DNA from: Aristolochia californica | Lineage: Eukaryota > Streptophyta > Magnoliopsida > Piperales > Aristolochiaceae | Reading direction: 5' to 3' | Assembly: GCA_029961685.1 (NCBI GenBank) | Contig: JARWKL010000004.1 | Coordinates: forward strand, 19,590,348 to 19,654,347 | Length of the DNA stretch: 64,000 bases | In this document: one piece after another, positions 1-11,010 of the stretch | Layout of the letters: each line of letters opens with the position of its first letter | Numbering within the stretch: position 1 is the first letter of the stretch | Made by a program: the position numbers and the translations under genes | The notes under the pieces: generated by a model | The model's database searches: none | Told to the model about the DNA's origin: nothing | The model's input: the letters and a program-made list of their open reading frames with translations, nothing else

Positions 1-3000
1 TGTAAGTAAAGAAAATTTATTCACACACCACAAACGAACACAAAATTTTGTTGTCAAAATTTGGGAAATTCCACTAGGTCAACCCTAATGGCTTAGAATT
101 TGATAAGAAAGAGATTTCTAATTGATCCTAACACGTTTTAAATATGGATATTCATGCTTGAAATATGTTAAAGATGTGAATACCCTATGGATCCAAACTT
201 TTTAAAGCGAACAACAAATGTTCATTTAATTCTCCAGTGAACTTGCGGTGGGATATTTACCCGATTCAAACAAGCCATTATTTTGCCCATTAAAAAAAAG
301 CTGACCTAACAATCATAGATGATTTTTAAAGTGATTTATCGGTCAATCGTGCATAACGGGCTATATTTTTGTATGAAATGACTGATGGATAGTGCGTTAA
401 CACTCAGTTAAAAATCTCCGCCTCCCCCTTTTTCCGATCATTGCAAAAATTAATATAAAAAAATCTAAAAGAGTTTACAATCCCTAAAGGTTACAGAGAC
501 TTTTTGGAATTATATCTCTCTTTTTTTTTTCATTTCCATTCCATTTGAGATGTACATTTTTTTCTTAAATAAAAACTTTGAGTTTTCACTTTTCGATTCT
601 CTCATAAACAAGAAGATAAAAGCAAATAGATCACAACAAAATGAAAATTTTTTGGTTGATGTATGGAAAAAATTAAGAACAATAAAAAATATAAGTAAAG
701 AAAATTTGTTCACACACCACAAAAGAACACAAAAGTTTGGTTGGCCACGTTTTGGAAATTCTACTAGTTCAACCCTAAAGGCTTCGAATTTGTTAAGAAA
801 GAGATTTCTAATTGATCCTAACACGTTTTAAATATGGATTTCCATGCTTGAAACATGTTTAATATGCAAATACCCTTTGGATTCAAACCTTTTTAAGCAA
901 ACAACAAATGATCATTTAATTCTTCAGTGAACGTTTGGCGGGATATTTACCCGAGTCAAACAAGCCATTATTTTTCCCATTGAGAAAAAGCTAATCTGAC
1001 AATCATAGATGATTTGTAAAGTGATTTATCGGTAATTCATGCATAACGGGCTATATTTTTTTAAGAAATGACTTATGGATAGGTAGTTAACACTCAGTTA
1101 AAAATCCCCCGCTTCCCCCTTTTTCCGATCTTTGCAAAACCTAATATATATAAACTAAAAGAGTTTACAATCCCTTAAGGTTACAGAGACTTTTTGGACT
1201 TATCTCTCTCTACATTTGTGTATTTACTTTCCATTTTAGATGTACACATTTTTTCCTAAACCAAAACTTTGATTTTCCACTTTCCGATTCTCTCCTAAAC
1301 AAGAAGATAAAGGCAAATAGATCACAAAAAAATTAAAATATTAGAGTTTATGGATAGAAATTTTTTTTAAAAAAAATGTTAGTAAAGAAAATTTCTTCAG
1401 ACACCAGAAACAAACACAAAAGTTTTGTTGTCCAAGTTTGGGAAATTCCACTAGTTCAACCCTAATGGCCTGGAATTTGATAAGAAAGAGATTTCAAATT
1501 GATCCTAACATGTTTTAAATAAGGATATGCATGCTTGAATATGATAAATATGCAAATGCCCTATGGATCCAAACCTTTTAAAGCGAACGACAAATGCTCA
1601 TTAAAATCTCAAGTGAACATTCGGTGGGATATTTATCCGAGTCAAACAAGCCATTATTTAGTCCATTTACAAAAAGCTAACCTAACAATCAAAGATGATT
1701 TGTAAAGTGATTTATCAGTCAATCATGAATAATGGGCTATATTTTTGGAAGAAATGACTTATGGAGAGGGAGTTAACACTCAGTTAAAAATCCCCTGGCC
1801 CCTTTTTCTGATCATTGCCAAACCTAATTTATAGTAACTAATAGAGTTTACAATCCCTAAATGTTATAGAGACTTTTTGGAATTATCATTCTCTCTACAT
1901 TTGTGCATTTCCATTCCATTTTAAATGTACATTTTTTCTTAAATCAAAACTTTGAGTTTTCACGTTCTCATTCTTTCACAAACAAGAAGACAAAGGCAAA
2001 TAGATCACAACAAAATGAAAATTTTAGAGTCTACGTCTGGAAAAATTTGAAAACAAAAACAAATGTAAGTAAAGAAATATTATTCACACACTACATACGA
2101 ACACAAAAGTTTTGTTGTCCAAGTTTTGGAAATTCCACTACTTGAACCCAAATGGCTTGGAATTTGATAAGAAAGAGATTTCTTATTGAACCTAACACGT
2201 TTTAAATATGGATATGCATGCTTGAAATATGTTAAAGATGCAAATGCCCTAAGGATCCAAACCTCTTAAAGCGAACAACAAATGGTCATTTAATTCTCTA
2301 GTGAACGTGGGGTGGGATATTTACCCGAGTTAAACAAGCCATTAGTTTGTCCATTGAGAAAAAGCTGACCTAACAATCATAGATAATTGGTAAAGTGATT
2401 TATCCTTCAATCATGCATAACGGGCTATATTTTTGTAAGAAATGACTTATGGATAGGGAGTTAACACTCAGTTAAAAATCCTCCGCCTGCCCCTTTTTTC
2501 GATCATTACAAAACCTAATATATATAAACTGAAAGAGTTTACAATCCCTAAAGATTACAGAGACTTTTTGGACTAACCTCTCTCTACATTTTTGCATTTC
2601 CATTCTATTTTAGAAATACACTTTTTACTTAAACCAATACTTTGAGTTTTCACTTTCTCATTCTCTCATAAACAAGAAGATAGAGGCAAATAGATCACAA
2701 CAAAATGAAAATATTAGAGTTTATGTATAGAAAAAATTGAAAACAATAACAAATGTAAGTAAAGAAAATTTATGTACACACCAAAAACGAACACAAAATT
2801 TTTGTTGTCCAAGTTTAGGAAATTCAACTAGTTCAACCCTAATGGCTTGGAATTTGATAAGAAAGAGATTTCTAATTGATCCTAACACTTTTTAAATATC
2901 GATTTGCATGCTTGAAATATGTTAAAGAAGCAAATGCCCTAAGGATCCAAGCTACTTAAAGAAAAAAAAAATGCTCATTAAATTCTCAAGTGAATGTGCG

Positions 3001-4402
3001 GTGGGAAATTTACCCGGGTCAAAGAAGCCATTATTTTGCTCATTGAAAAAAAGTTGACCTAACAATCATAAAAGATTTATAAAGTGATTTATCGATGAAT
3101 CATGCATAATGGGCTATATTTTTGTAACAAAGGACATATGGATAGGAAGTTAACACTCACTAAAAAATCCCCCGCCTCCCCCTTTTTCCGTTCATTGAAA
3201 AATTTAATATATAAAAATTTAATACAGAGATTTGTTTCAATTTTCTCTCTCTACATTTGTGCATTTCTAGACAATTTTAGATGTACACTTTTTTCTTAAA
3301 TAAAAACTTTGAGTTTTCACTTTTCGATTCTCTCGCTAAGAAAAAGATAAAGGCAAATAGATCACAGCAAAATGAAGATTTTAGAGTTTATATATAGAAA
3401 AAATTAAAAACAATAACAAATGTAATTAGAGAAAATTTATTCACACACCAAAAACGAACACAAAATTTTTGTTGTCCAAGTTTGGGAAATTCCACTAGTT
3501 CAACCCTAATGGCTTGGAATTTGATAAGAAAGAGATTTCTAATTGATCCTAACACGTTTTAAATATGGATTTGCATGATTGAAACATGTTAAAGATGCAA
3601 ATGCCTTATGGATCCAAACCTTTTAAGTCAAACAACAACTGCTCATTTATTTACTCGTGTCAAATAAGCCATTATTTTGCCTATTGAGAAAAAGGTCACC
3701 TAAAAATCATAGATGATTTTTAAAGTGATTTATCGGTCAATCAAGCATAACAGGCTATATAGTTTTTAAAGAAATGACTTATGGATAGGGAGTTAACACT
3801 CAGTTAAAAATCCCCCGCTTCCCCCTTTTTTTCGATCATTGCAAAACCTAATATATGTAAACTAAAAGAGTTTACAATCCCTAAATGTTATAGAGAATTT
3901 TTGGACTTATCTCTCTCTACATTTGTGCATTTCCATTCCATTTTAGATGTATATACTTTTTTCTTAAACCAAAACTTTGAGTTTTCACTTTCTGATTCCC
4001 TCGTAAACAAGAAGAAAAAGGCAAATAGATCGCAACAAAATGAAATTATTAGAGTTTATATATGGAAAATTTTGAAAACAAAAAAAAAGTAAGTAAAGAA
4101 AATTTATTCACACACCACAAACTAACTCAAAAGTTTAGTTGTCAAAGTTTGGGAAATTCAACTAGTTCAACCCTAATGGCTTGGAATTTGATAAGAAAGA
4201 GATTTCAAATTGATCCTAACATGTTTTAAATATGGATATGCATGCTTGAAATATGTTAAAGATGCAAGTGCCCTATGGATCCAAACCTTTTAAAGCGAAC
4301 AACAATTGCTCATTAAATTTTCAAGTGTACGAGCGGTGGGATATTTACCTGAGTCAAACAAGCCATTATTTAGCCCATTTACAAAAAGTTGACCTTACAA
4401 TC
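1..4402 (+). repeat. Satellite array, subfamily A, forward
   Basis: About 6.4 head-to-tail monomers. The landmark GGGATATTTACCCGAG-like block recurs near 250, 940, 1626, 2314, 3003 and 4338, giving a period of 686-690 bp apart from one shortened copy. Subfamily A is marked by GATCCTAACACG followed by TTTTAAATATGG before ATATGCATGC, and by a single GTGCATTTCC after CTACATTT. Copies differ from each other by scattered substitutions and small indels. No reading frame is conserved between copies, so the 60-93-residue ORFs here are not treated as genes. The window begins inside a monomer, so the array continues to the left. Confidence 0.95.
3630..3665 (+). other. Shortened satellite monomer (about 40-bp deletion)
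   Basis: The copy between the landmarks at 3003 and 4338 lacks the stretch that normally reads from the end of TTAAATTCTC through the GTGCGGTGGGAT block. Two monomers here span 1,335 bp instead of about 1,376. Confidence 0.8.
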
Positions 4403-4410
4403 AGTTTTGA
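4397..4410. other. Satellite orientation switch, forward to reverse
   Basis: Forward sequence ending ...GACCTTACAATCA runs directly into the reverse-complement sequence AGTTTTGATTTAAG. Only one or two bases are shared at the join. Everything from here to 20780, apart from the inserted elements, is in the reverse orientation. Confidence 0.92.
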
Positions 4411-7370
4411 TTTAAGAAAAAAAGTATACATCTAAAATGGAAATGCACAAATGTAGAGGAAGATAATTCCAAAAAGTCTCTGTAACTTTTAGGGATTGTA
4501 AACTCTTTTAATTTTTATATATTAAGTTTTGCAATCATCGGGAAAAGGGGAAGGTGGGGAATTCTTAACTGAGTGTTGACTCCCAATCCATAAGTCATTT
4601 CTTACTAAAATAAAGCCTATTACGCATCTTTGACCGATCATTCACTTTAAAATCATCTATGATTGTTACTTTAGTTTTTTATAAATGGGCCAAATATTGG
4701 CTTGTTTGACTTAGGTAAATATCTCACCGCAAGTTCACCTGAGAATTTAATGACATTTTTTGTTCTATAACATGTTTCAAGGATGCATATCCATATTCGA
4801 AACATGTTATGATCCATTAGAAATCTCTTTCTTATAAAATTCATAGCTACAAGGGTTGAACTAGTGGAATTTTCCAAACATGGATAACAAAACTTTTGTG
4901 TTCATTTGAGGCGTGTGAATAAATTTTATTTTCTTACATTTGTCACCATTTTGAACTTTTTCCAAACATCAACTCTAAAATTTTCATTTTCTGTCTGCCT
5001 TATCTTTTTGTTTACGAAATAAATGGAAAGTGAAAACTCAATATTTGATTTAAGAAAAAAGTATGCATCTAATATGGAAATGAACAAATGTAGAGAGATA
5101 TAATTCCAAAAAGTCTCTATAACTTTTATGGATTGTAAATTCTTTTAGTTTTTATATATTAGGTTTTGCAATCATCAGGGGGGGGGGGGAGATCTTTTAC
5201 TAATTGTTGACTCCCAATCCATAAGTAATTTCTTACAAAAATATAGCCCGTTACGCATGATTGATCGATAAATCACTTTACAATCCTCTATGATTGTTAG
5301 GTCAACTTTTTCTAAGTGGGCAAAATAATGGCTTGTTTAACACACGTAAATATCCCACTGGATGTTCACTTGAGAATTTAATGTCATTTGTTGTTCGCTT
5401 AAAAAGGTTTGGATCCATAGGTCATTTGCATCTTTAACAAGTTTTGAACATGCATGTCCATATTGAAAATATGTTAGGATCAATTTGAAATCTCTTTTTT
5501 GTAAAATTCCAAGCTTTTTGGGTTGAACTAGTGGAATTTCCAAAACTTGGATAACAAAAATTTTGTGTTCATTTGTAAGTGTGAATAAATTTTATTTACC
5601 AACATTTGTTATTGATTTTAATTTTTCCATTCAGAAACTCTAAAATTTTCACTTTCTATTTGCCTAATATTTTTGTTGAAAAGATATGGAAAGTGAAAAC
5701 TCAAGTTTTGATTTAAGAAAAATATATACATCTAAAATGGAAAGGCTCAAATGTAGATAGATATAATTCCAAAAAGTCTTTGTTACTTTTAGGGATTGTA
5801 AACTCTTTTAGCTTTTATATATTAGGTTTTGCAATCATCGGGAAAAGGAGGAGGCATGGGATTTTTAACTGAGTGTTGACTCCCAATCAATATGTCATTT
5901 CTTTAAAAAATATAGCCCGTTACGCATGATTGACCAATAAATCACATTACAATCATGTATAATTGTTAGGTCGGTTTTTTGTAAATGGGCAAAATAATGG
6001 CTTGTTTGACTGGGGTAAATATCCCACTGTACGTGCACTTGAGAATTTAATGAGCATTTGTTGTTCGCTTTAAAAGGTTATGATCCATAGGTCATTTTCA
6101 TCTTTAATGTGTTTCAAGCATGCATATCCATATTTAAAACATGTTAGGATCAATTAGAAATGTCTTTCTTATAAAATTCCAAGCTATTTGGGTTGAACTA
6201 GTGGAATTTCCAAAACTTGGATAACAAAAATTTTATTTTGTTTTATGGTGTGTGAATAAATTTTCTTTACTTACATTTGTTATTTTTTAAAATTTTTTCC
6301 ATACATAAACTCTAAAAATGTGCATGTTTTTGTGATCAATTTGCCTTTTCTTTTTGTTTACAAGATAAACGGAAAGTAAAAACTCATGTTTTGATTTAAG
6401 AAAAAAGTATACATCTAAAATGAAAATGCTAAAATGTAGACAGAGATAATTCAAAAAAAATCTCTATAACTTTTAAGGATTGTAAACTATTATAGTTTTT
6501 ATATATTAAGTTTTGCAATCATCGAGAAAAGGGGGAGGCGGGTGATTTTTAACTGAGTGTTGACTCCCAATCCATAACTCATTTCTTATAAAAATATATT
6601 CCATTACGCATGATTGACTGATAAATCACTCTACCATCATCTATAATATTTAGGTCAGCTCTTTGTAAATGGACAAAATAATGGCTTTTTGACTCGAGTA
6701 AATATCCCACCGCATGTTCACTTGAGAATTTAATGAGCATTTTTTGTTCGCTTTAAAAGGTTTGGATCCATCGGTCAGTTGCATCTTTGACATATTTCCA
6801 GCATGCATATCCATATTTAAAACATGTTAGGATCAATTAGAAATCTCTTTCTTATAAAATTCCAAGCAATTAGGGTTGAACTGGTGGAATTTCTCAAACT
6901 TGGATAACAAAACTTCTGTGTTCGTTTGTGGTATATGAATAACTTTTCTTTACTTACATTTGTTATTGTTTTTAATTTTTTCCATACATAGACTCTAAAA
7001 TTTTCATTTTCTATTTGCCTTATCTTTTTGTTTACGAGATAAATGGAAACTGAAAACTAAAGTTTTGATTAAAGAAAAAATTATACATATAAAATGGAAA
7101 TGCACAAATGTAGAGAGAGATAATTTTAAAAATTCTATGTAACTTTTAGGGATTGTGAATTCTTTTACTTTTTATGTATTAGGTTTTGCAATCATCGGTC
7201 AAAGGGGGAGGTGGGGGATTTTTAACTGAGTGTTAACTCCCTATCCATAAATCATTCCTCACAAAAATATTGCCCATTATGCATGATTGAAGGATAAATC
7301 ACTTTGCAATCATCTATGATTATTAGGTCAGTTTTTTGTAGATGGGCAAAATAATGGCTTATTTGACTCG
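4403..7370 (-). repeat. Satellite array, subfamily A, reverse (left part)
   Basis: About 4.3 monomers in reverse orientation, recognised by GGGTAAATATCCCACCGC, GTTAGGATCAATTAGAAATC and ACTAGTGGAATTTCCCAAAC, the complements of subfamily A landmarks. The first copy (near 4760-4780) has a deletion of about 40 bp after TTGTTC. A run of 12 G replaces the usual G/A-rich block near 5178-5189. The array is cut at 7370 by a mobile element and resumes at 13256. Confidence 0.94.
7366..7370. repeat. Target site duplication ACTCG (left)
   Basis: ACTCG precedes the left end of the inserted LTR element and is repeated directly after its right end (13256-13260). Removing one copy plus the element restores continuous reverse satellite (TTTGACTCGGGTAAATATCCC type). 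Confidence 0.93.
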
Positions 7371-7598
7371 TGTTTATTTTCAGGACTCCATGAATTTAGC
7401 TCATGGATAAAAAGGGAAAGAAACCCATTGGGAGAAAACTAGAGGAAGAAGGGTTATGGAGTTGATTATTCCTTACCCTCCCCTGAAGTTCTTTTTATAG
7501 ATTTATTAAAACAAAAGTATTACAATAATACCCTTGAACTTAGGGTTTTAACTTTGGAACTTTAACATAATTACATGATTGCCATCTCTATGAGATGA

Positions 7599-7680
7599 TG
7601 TTATGGTCTTGGGTTAAGTACCTATGCCTTCCGCTCCTAACAGGCCGGTCTTTTGGGTAGTATTGGATAGGTGCTTAACA
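7599..7680 (+). repeat. TRIM LTR copy 1 (82 bp)
   Basis: Starts TGTTATGG and ends GCTTAACA, giving terminal TGTTA/TAACA inverted repeats. Followed after two bases by the primer site TGGTATCAAAGC. It differs from copy 4 at roughly 9 of 82 positions. Confidence 0.88.
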
Positions 7681-7682
7681 TT

Positions 7683-7694
7683 TGGTATCAAAGC
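7683..7694 (+). other. TRIM primer-binding site (Met-tRNA type)
   Basis: TGGTATCAAAGC lies two bases after the first TRIM LTR. It matches the plant initiator Met-tRNA primer site TGGTATCAGAGC with one change. The site after the third LTR (8108-8118) matches over its first 11 bases. Confidence 0.82.
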
Positions 7695-7856
7695 TAGCGC
7701 TACGTCACGAGTTCAAATCTCCATGACATGAGTCCTGAGCGACGAGAGTCCTGAGCAGAGGGGGTGACCTAGCTGAAACTAGAGTGGGCCATCGCTAGAG
7801 TGGGTTGTCACTAGACTGTGGTCGCCGTGGTCGTTGGCTCGTGAAGGTGGGTGTGA

Positions 7857-7904
7857 TGTTATGGTCATGGGTTAAGTACTTGGCTTTCCGCTACCTATAA
7901 GGCC
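7857..7904 (+). repeat. TRIM LTR copy 2, truncated
   Basis: Begins TGTTATGGTC but after AAGGCC runs directly into internal-type sequence (CTGAGGGGGCGACC). The last part of the LTR, the primer site and the start of the internal region are deleted. The distance from this LTR to the next is therefore 167 bp instead of about 258-273. Confidence 0.82.
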
Positions 7905-8023
7905 ACTGAGGGGGCGACCTAGTAGAAACTAGAGTGGGTCGTCACAAGAGTGGGCCATCACTAGAGTGTGGCCACCACAAGAGTGTGGCCGCTGTGGTCG
8001 TTCGCTCTTGAAGGTGGGTGTGA

Positions 8024-8105
8024 TGTTATAGTCCTGGGTTAAGCACCTATGCTTTTTGCACCTAATTGGCCGGTCTTTTGGGTAGTATTGGCTAGATGCT
8101 TAACA
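8024..8105 (+). repeat. TRIM LTR copy 3 (82 bp)
   Basis: Full-length copy from TGTTATAG to GCTTAACA, followed by the primer site TGGTATCAGAG at 8108-8118 and an internal region that runs to 8296. Confidence 0.87.
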
Positions 8106-8296
8106 TTTGGTATCAGAGTTAGCACTACGTCACGAGTTCGAATCCTTGCGGCGTGAGTTCTGAGCGGAGGGGGCGACCAAGAAGAAACTAGAGTGGGCCG
8201 TCGCTAGAGTGGGCCATCGCTTGAGTGGGTCATCTCTAGAGTGTGGTCACCGCTAGTGTGGCCGCCGTGGTCATCGGCTCGTGAAGGTGGGTGTGA

Positions 8297-8378
8297 TGTT
8301 ATGGTCCTGGGTTAAGTACCTATGCCTTCCGCTCCTAGTAGGCCGATTTTTGGGGTAGTATTGGCTAGGTGCCTAACA
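8297..8378 (+). repeat. TRIM LTR copy 4 (82 bp), right end
   Basis: Full-length copy ending GCCTAACA, followed directly by the GATGA duplication and by host LTR sequence CCCTTTATTTACC. It is exactly as long as copies 1 and 3. Confidence 0.88.
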
Positions 8379-8579
8379 GATGACCCTTTATTTACCATCC
8401 TGGCATCAATGTACGTCGGCCTATGGGCCTTCTCCTTGATCTATGTGCATTGAGCCCATCTTCTATTCCTCTTGGATCCATGGGTCTCCCTTTGTCTTAT
8501 GGGCTTTGGCCCATCTTGTTATACACTTGGATATGTGGACCTTCCTTGGTCGTGTGGGTTTGGGCCCTGTCTTCCAACA

Positions 8580-8591
8580 CTCCCCCTCAAG
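8580..8591 (-). other. Polypurine tract of the copia-like element
   Basis: CTCCCCCTCAAG on the plus strand is CTTGAGGGGGAG on the element strand and directly abuts the LTR start TGTTGG. This is the usual copia-type arrangement for plus-strand priming. Confidence 0.85.
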
Positions 8592-8865
8592 TTACAGTAT
8601 GAACTCCCTGCTTGCTGCAAATAATGTATTAAATATTTTTTTTTGCATACTGTGCCTTCATCTTCAACCACTCCCCTTGACACTAGTGCTCTCGTTCATG
8701 AGGGCCAGCTAGTATAATATCAGTGAGAGTAAATCACTCCTAGCCGCTAAACATTGCTCTGAAGTGTTCACCTCCTCTACCATGTCCCTCCACAAGACAA
8801 CAACTCTCAAGTGGTGGGGTAATATATGATATTCATGGGGGAAAGTAACATAAATATAACAATAT

Positions 8866-9146
8866 GTTCCTTTGTCATGGACTTCCAACCACAAAAATTT
8901 AATATTTTTGACGGGGATGAAGTTCCTCCGTCATGGACTTCAAACCACAAAAAAATTGACATTTTTTATGGGGATGAAGTTCCTCCGTCATGGACTTCCA
9001 ACCATAAATATTTGATATTTTTTACGGGGATGAAGTTCCTCCGTCATGGACTCCTAAGCACAAATAAATTTAATATTTTTGACGGGGATGAAATTCCTCC
9101 ATCATGGACTGAACCAAAAATAAATTTGATATTTTTTATGGGGTTG
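8866..9146. repeat. Minisatellite, 56-58-bp unit, about five copies
   Basis: TCATGGACT recurs at 8875, 8931, 8988, 9044 and 9102 (spacings 56, 57, 56, 58). Each unit also carries GACGGGGATGAAGTTCCTCC or a near variant and an A/T-rich AATTTAATATTTTT part. Units differ by a few substitutions and 1-2-bp indels. Confidence 0.92.
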
Positions 9147-9441
9147 ACAATAAATAATGGTATGAGGCTACCTCTTCTTCAATAATAATGTCTCATCAAA
9201 AGAGACACAATAGTAGCAGCTTATATGGGCTAGGCTTGGGCCCATTTAACACGACCCAAAATAATTCTTGTAAAATGACCCATAAACTAATCCAATGCAC
9301 ATATCTGTTTTATATAATTTGCTGACCAAGGAGTAATCTGTCAATTTTTCAAAATTAATAATCTTGCTAGAGGAAAAAATTTACCAATTCACGCCAAAAT
9401 CTTGGGCACGTATACTGAGACAAAAAATAAGTGGCCTGAAT

Positions 9442-9508
9442 CAAGTTGACCCAAACCCAAGTTGACCCAGTCTAGGTTGACCCGGTCCAAGTTGTCTGAG
9501 TTGACTTG
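9442..9508. repeat. Short GTTGACCC repeats
   Basis: AAGTTGACCC and AGGTTGACCC variants occur three times at 15-17-bp spacing, followed by two decayed copies (AAGTTGTCTGAG, AGTTGACTTGG). Noncoding, inside the copia-like element. Confidence 0.75.
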
Positions 9509-9622
9509 GCAAAACAAGAGCATCCTCGGTTAATTCGGCTCAATCTGGCGCATTACTCAACTCACTGGGTTGAATTAGGCGCGTCCGGGTATCTGTAGAA
9601 CTATAGTGGGCTTGACTATTTA

Positions 9623-9653
9623 TTTCATGTTTCCTAACTTATGAAACATGAAA
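9623..9653. repeat. Perfect 11-bp inverted repeat
   Basis: TTTCATGTTTC at 9623-9633 and its complement GAAACATGAAA at 9643-9653 with a 9-base loop could form a stem-loop. No run of T follows in a way that would suggest a terminator, and its role is unknown. Confidence 0.7.
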
Positions 9654-9851
9654 CATATGAATAGTATCTTCTTCCCCACTTCAGCACTGGACAGAGCAGT
9701 TTTTGTTCAAAAAAAAAAATAAAAATCGATTTCTCTGTAAGTAAACGAAAAATGGAAAGAACAATGATCCCGGCTTCCGAAACGAGCAAAACAACAATGG
9801 GAAACTTTCTGAAGTAGACTAGCTGAGAGAAGCTTCCGAAAGGCAATGTAT

Positions 9852-9864
9852 GGGGGGGTTAGTC
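9852..9864 (+). repeat. Harbinger terminal inverted repeat, left
   Basis: GGGGGGGTTAGTC, preceded by TAT. It pairs with GACTAACCCCCC at the right end with one extra G. Confidence 0.82.
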
Positions 9865-10683
9865 AACATGACTCAAGACATGAACTTCAGGCTCATTACT
9901 CAGTTCATGTCCTGATGTCGTTAGGGAGCGCCAAACTTCATGCCATGTACATGATCATCCATGACTCAGGAGTTCATGTCCCAAGAGTAAACGACGAAAA
10001 TGTACATGACACTATCGCGGGGCTCTCTCTGCCGCACACCCTCGCTCATTTTCTGCCATTTCGTTCCAGCAGCCTTCTCTCGTTCTCTGCTCCCTCTCTC
10101 GTCTCTACCATCCCTCTTCGGTCTCCCTCTCTATGGTGTCCATCTCTCACTATGAATGTCCTTTCGGCGTCCTCCTCTCCATCTCGGACTCGCTCTCCCT
10201 CTGAACCTCTCGCTTGCTTCTCCCTCTCTCCTATCCCTCTCGGCCTCCCTCACTTCTCTCTGTCTCTTCTCCCTCTCGCTATTATCTTTTCCCCCAAAAT
10301 ACCTTCCGATTTCCTGCGATTTCCCCTATTTCGGTTTCGGTGTTCTTCGATTTTGAAATTTGGGCTTCGATTTCTTAATTTCTACTTTGATTCGACATCA
10401 ATTTCCCCATTCGGCTTTGATTTCTGCCATCGGCTTCGGTTTTCCCCAAATTTCAAAAGGTATGACTAAACTGTAATTTTTTTTCTGATTAAATGAGTGT
10501 TGTATTTGATTTAATTTTAGTTTTAGTGTCTAATTTGGGGTTATATGTGCATAATTGTGGGATTTAGTGTTACAGTTTTGGGTCTAAATTTTTTATTAGG
10601 GTTAGGGTTTAGTGTTTTTAGAGTTTGGTGCTCTGTATTTAGTGGTTAAGGATTTCTGGTATTGTTAGGATTTTGGTAGTTTA

Positions 10684-11010
10684 AAAGCTCGATTTCAAAT
10701 GTTGAAAGCCACTCCTCCATTTTCTTTTAAGATGCAGACAAAAATTGTCATTGCTTGTTGCATATTGCACAATTATATATGTAGAGAGGATTACAATGAT
10801 ATATTTGATTTGGAAGATGATGATTCGGATGACGAGTTCGGCGGAGGAGGTGATGGGGTCCAATTACGTGCAACAGACGATACAGACAGCGATGGTCTTG
10901 TAGAAGAGGATACCCAAGTAACAAGCTTTCGAAGGCAGCGTGCATTAGAATCTACAAGAGCCGCACAATTTCGAAATGACATAGCGACTTGCATGTGGAA
11001 TGATAACTGA
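10684..11010 (+). pseudogene. C-terminal fragment of a PIF/Harbinger transposase
   Basis: An open frame of about 108 residues from LKARFQMLKATPPF to a TGA stop; the first in-frame Met is at 10699. The LKARFQMLKATPPFSFKMQ then KIVIACCILHNYI pattern is the conserved end of plant Harbinger (DDE_Tnp_4, HARBI1-like) nucleases. It is followed by an acidic linker (DLEDDDSDDEF, glycines, DDTDSDGLVEEDT) and the terminal AAQFRNDIATCMWNDN, which resembles the usual end of these proteins. The catalytic DDE residues lie upstream in intact members and are absent here: the A/T-rich sequence before 10684 has no related coding. The open state of this short frame may be chance. Function as a transposase is excluded by length. 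Confidence 0.8.

Larger units (their letters stand above)
7599..8378 (+). mobile_element. Tandem TRIM retrotransposon with 82-bp LTRs
   Basis: The insert begins TGTTATGGTC and ends CTAACA, with GATGA on both sides (7594-7598 and 8379-8383). It contains three full 82-bp LTRs (7599-7680, 8024-8105, 8297-8378) and one truncated LTR (from 7857). After the first and third LTRs comes a Met-tRNA-type primer site (7683-7694 and 8108-8118). The internal stretches are about 175-190 bp, noncoding and rich in GAGTGGGCC/GTCGC-like short repeats, and end in a purine-rich GAAGGTGGGTGTGA before the next LTR. Such small noncoding elements are terminal-repeat retrotransposons in miniature (TRIM/SMART). A tandem LTR-internal-LTR-internal form usually arises by unequal recombination or template switching, which is inference here. 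Confidence 0.87.
7371..8579 (-). repeat. 3' LTR of the copia-like element, split by a TRIM
   Basis: It matches 12872-13255 over its whole length once the TRIM at 7599-8378 and one GATGA are removed (about 424 bp left). An A/T-rich stretch near 7490-7545 makes it longer than the right LTR (384 bp). The right end reads TGTCTTCCAACA, which is TGTTGGAAGACA on the element strand. The boundary between LTR and TRIM is clear because the right LTR reads straight through (CTATGAGACGACCC). Confidence 0.88.
8592..9851 (-). other. Noncoding internal region of the copia-like element, 3' half
   Basis: No gag or pol similarity in any frame. The stretch holds a 56-58-bp minisatellite (8866-9146), GTTGACCC-type short repeats (9442-9508) and an 11-bp inverted repeat (9623-9653). 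The + strand ORF at 8826-9185 exists only because the minisatellite unit is close to a multiple of three and is not regarded as a gene. The region ends at the left side of the Harbinger insertion. Confidence 0.6.

Noticed and set aside
8826..9185. 119-codon + strand ORF with repeated PPSWT peptides
   Set aside because: The repeated peptide comes from the minisatellite whose unit is close to a multiple of three. The frame breaks at the 56- and 58-bp units and no start context or domain supports a gene.
9846..10469. 207-codon ORF, serine- and leucine-rich
   Set aside because: It begins before the Harbinger end, runs across the terminal inverted repeat, and gets its composition from a C/T-rich tract. 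No transposase or Myb-like motif was seen.
10597..10612. Telomere-like TTAGGGTTAGGGTTT
   Set aside because: Little more than two units; such short motifs are frequent in AT-rich plant DNA. Not an interstitial telomere array.
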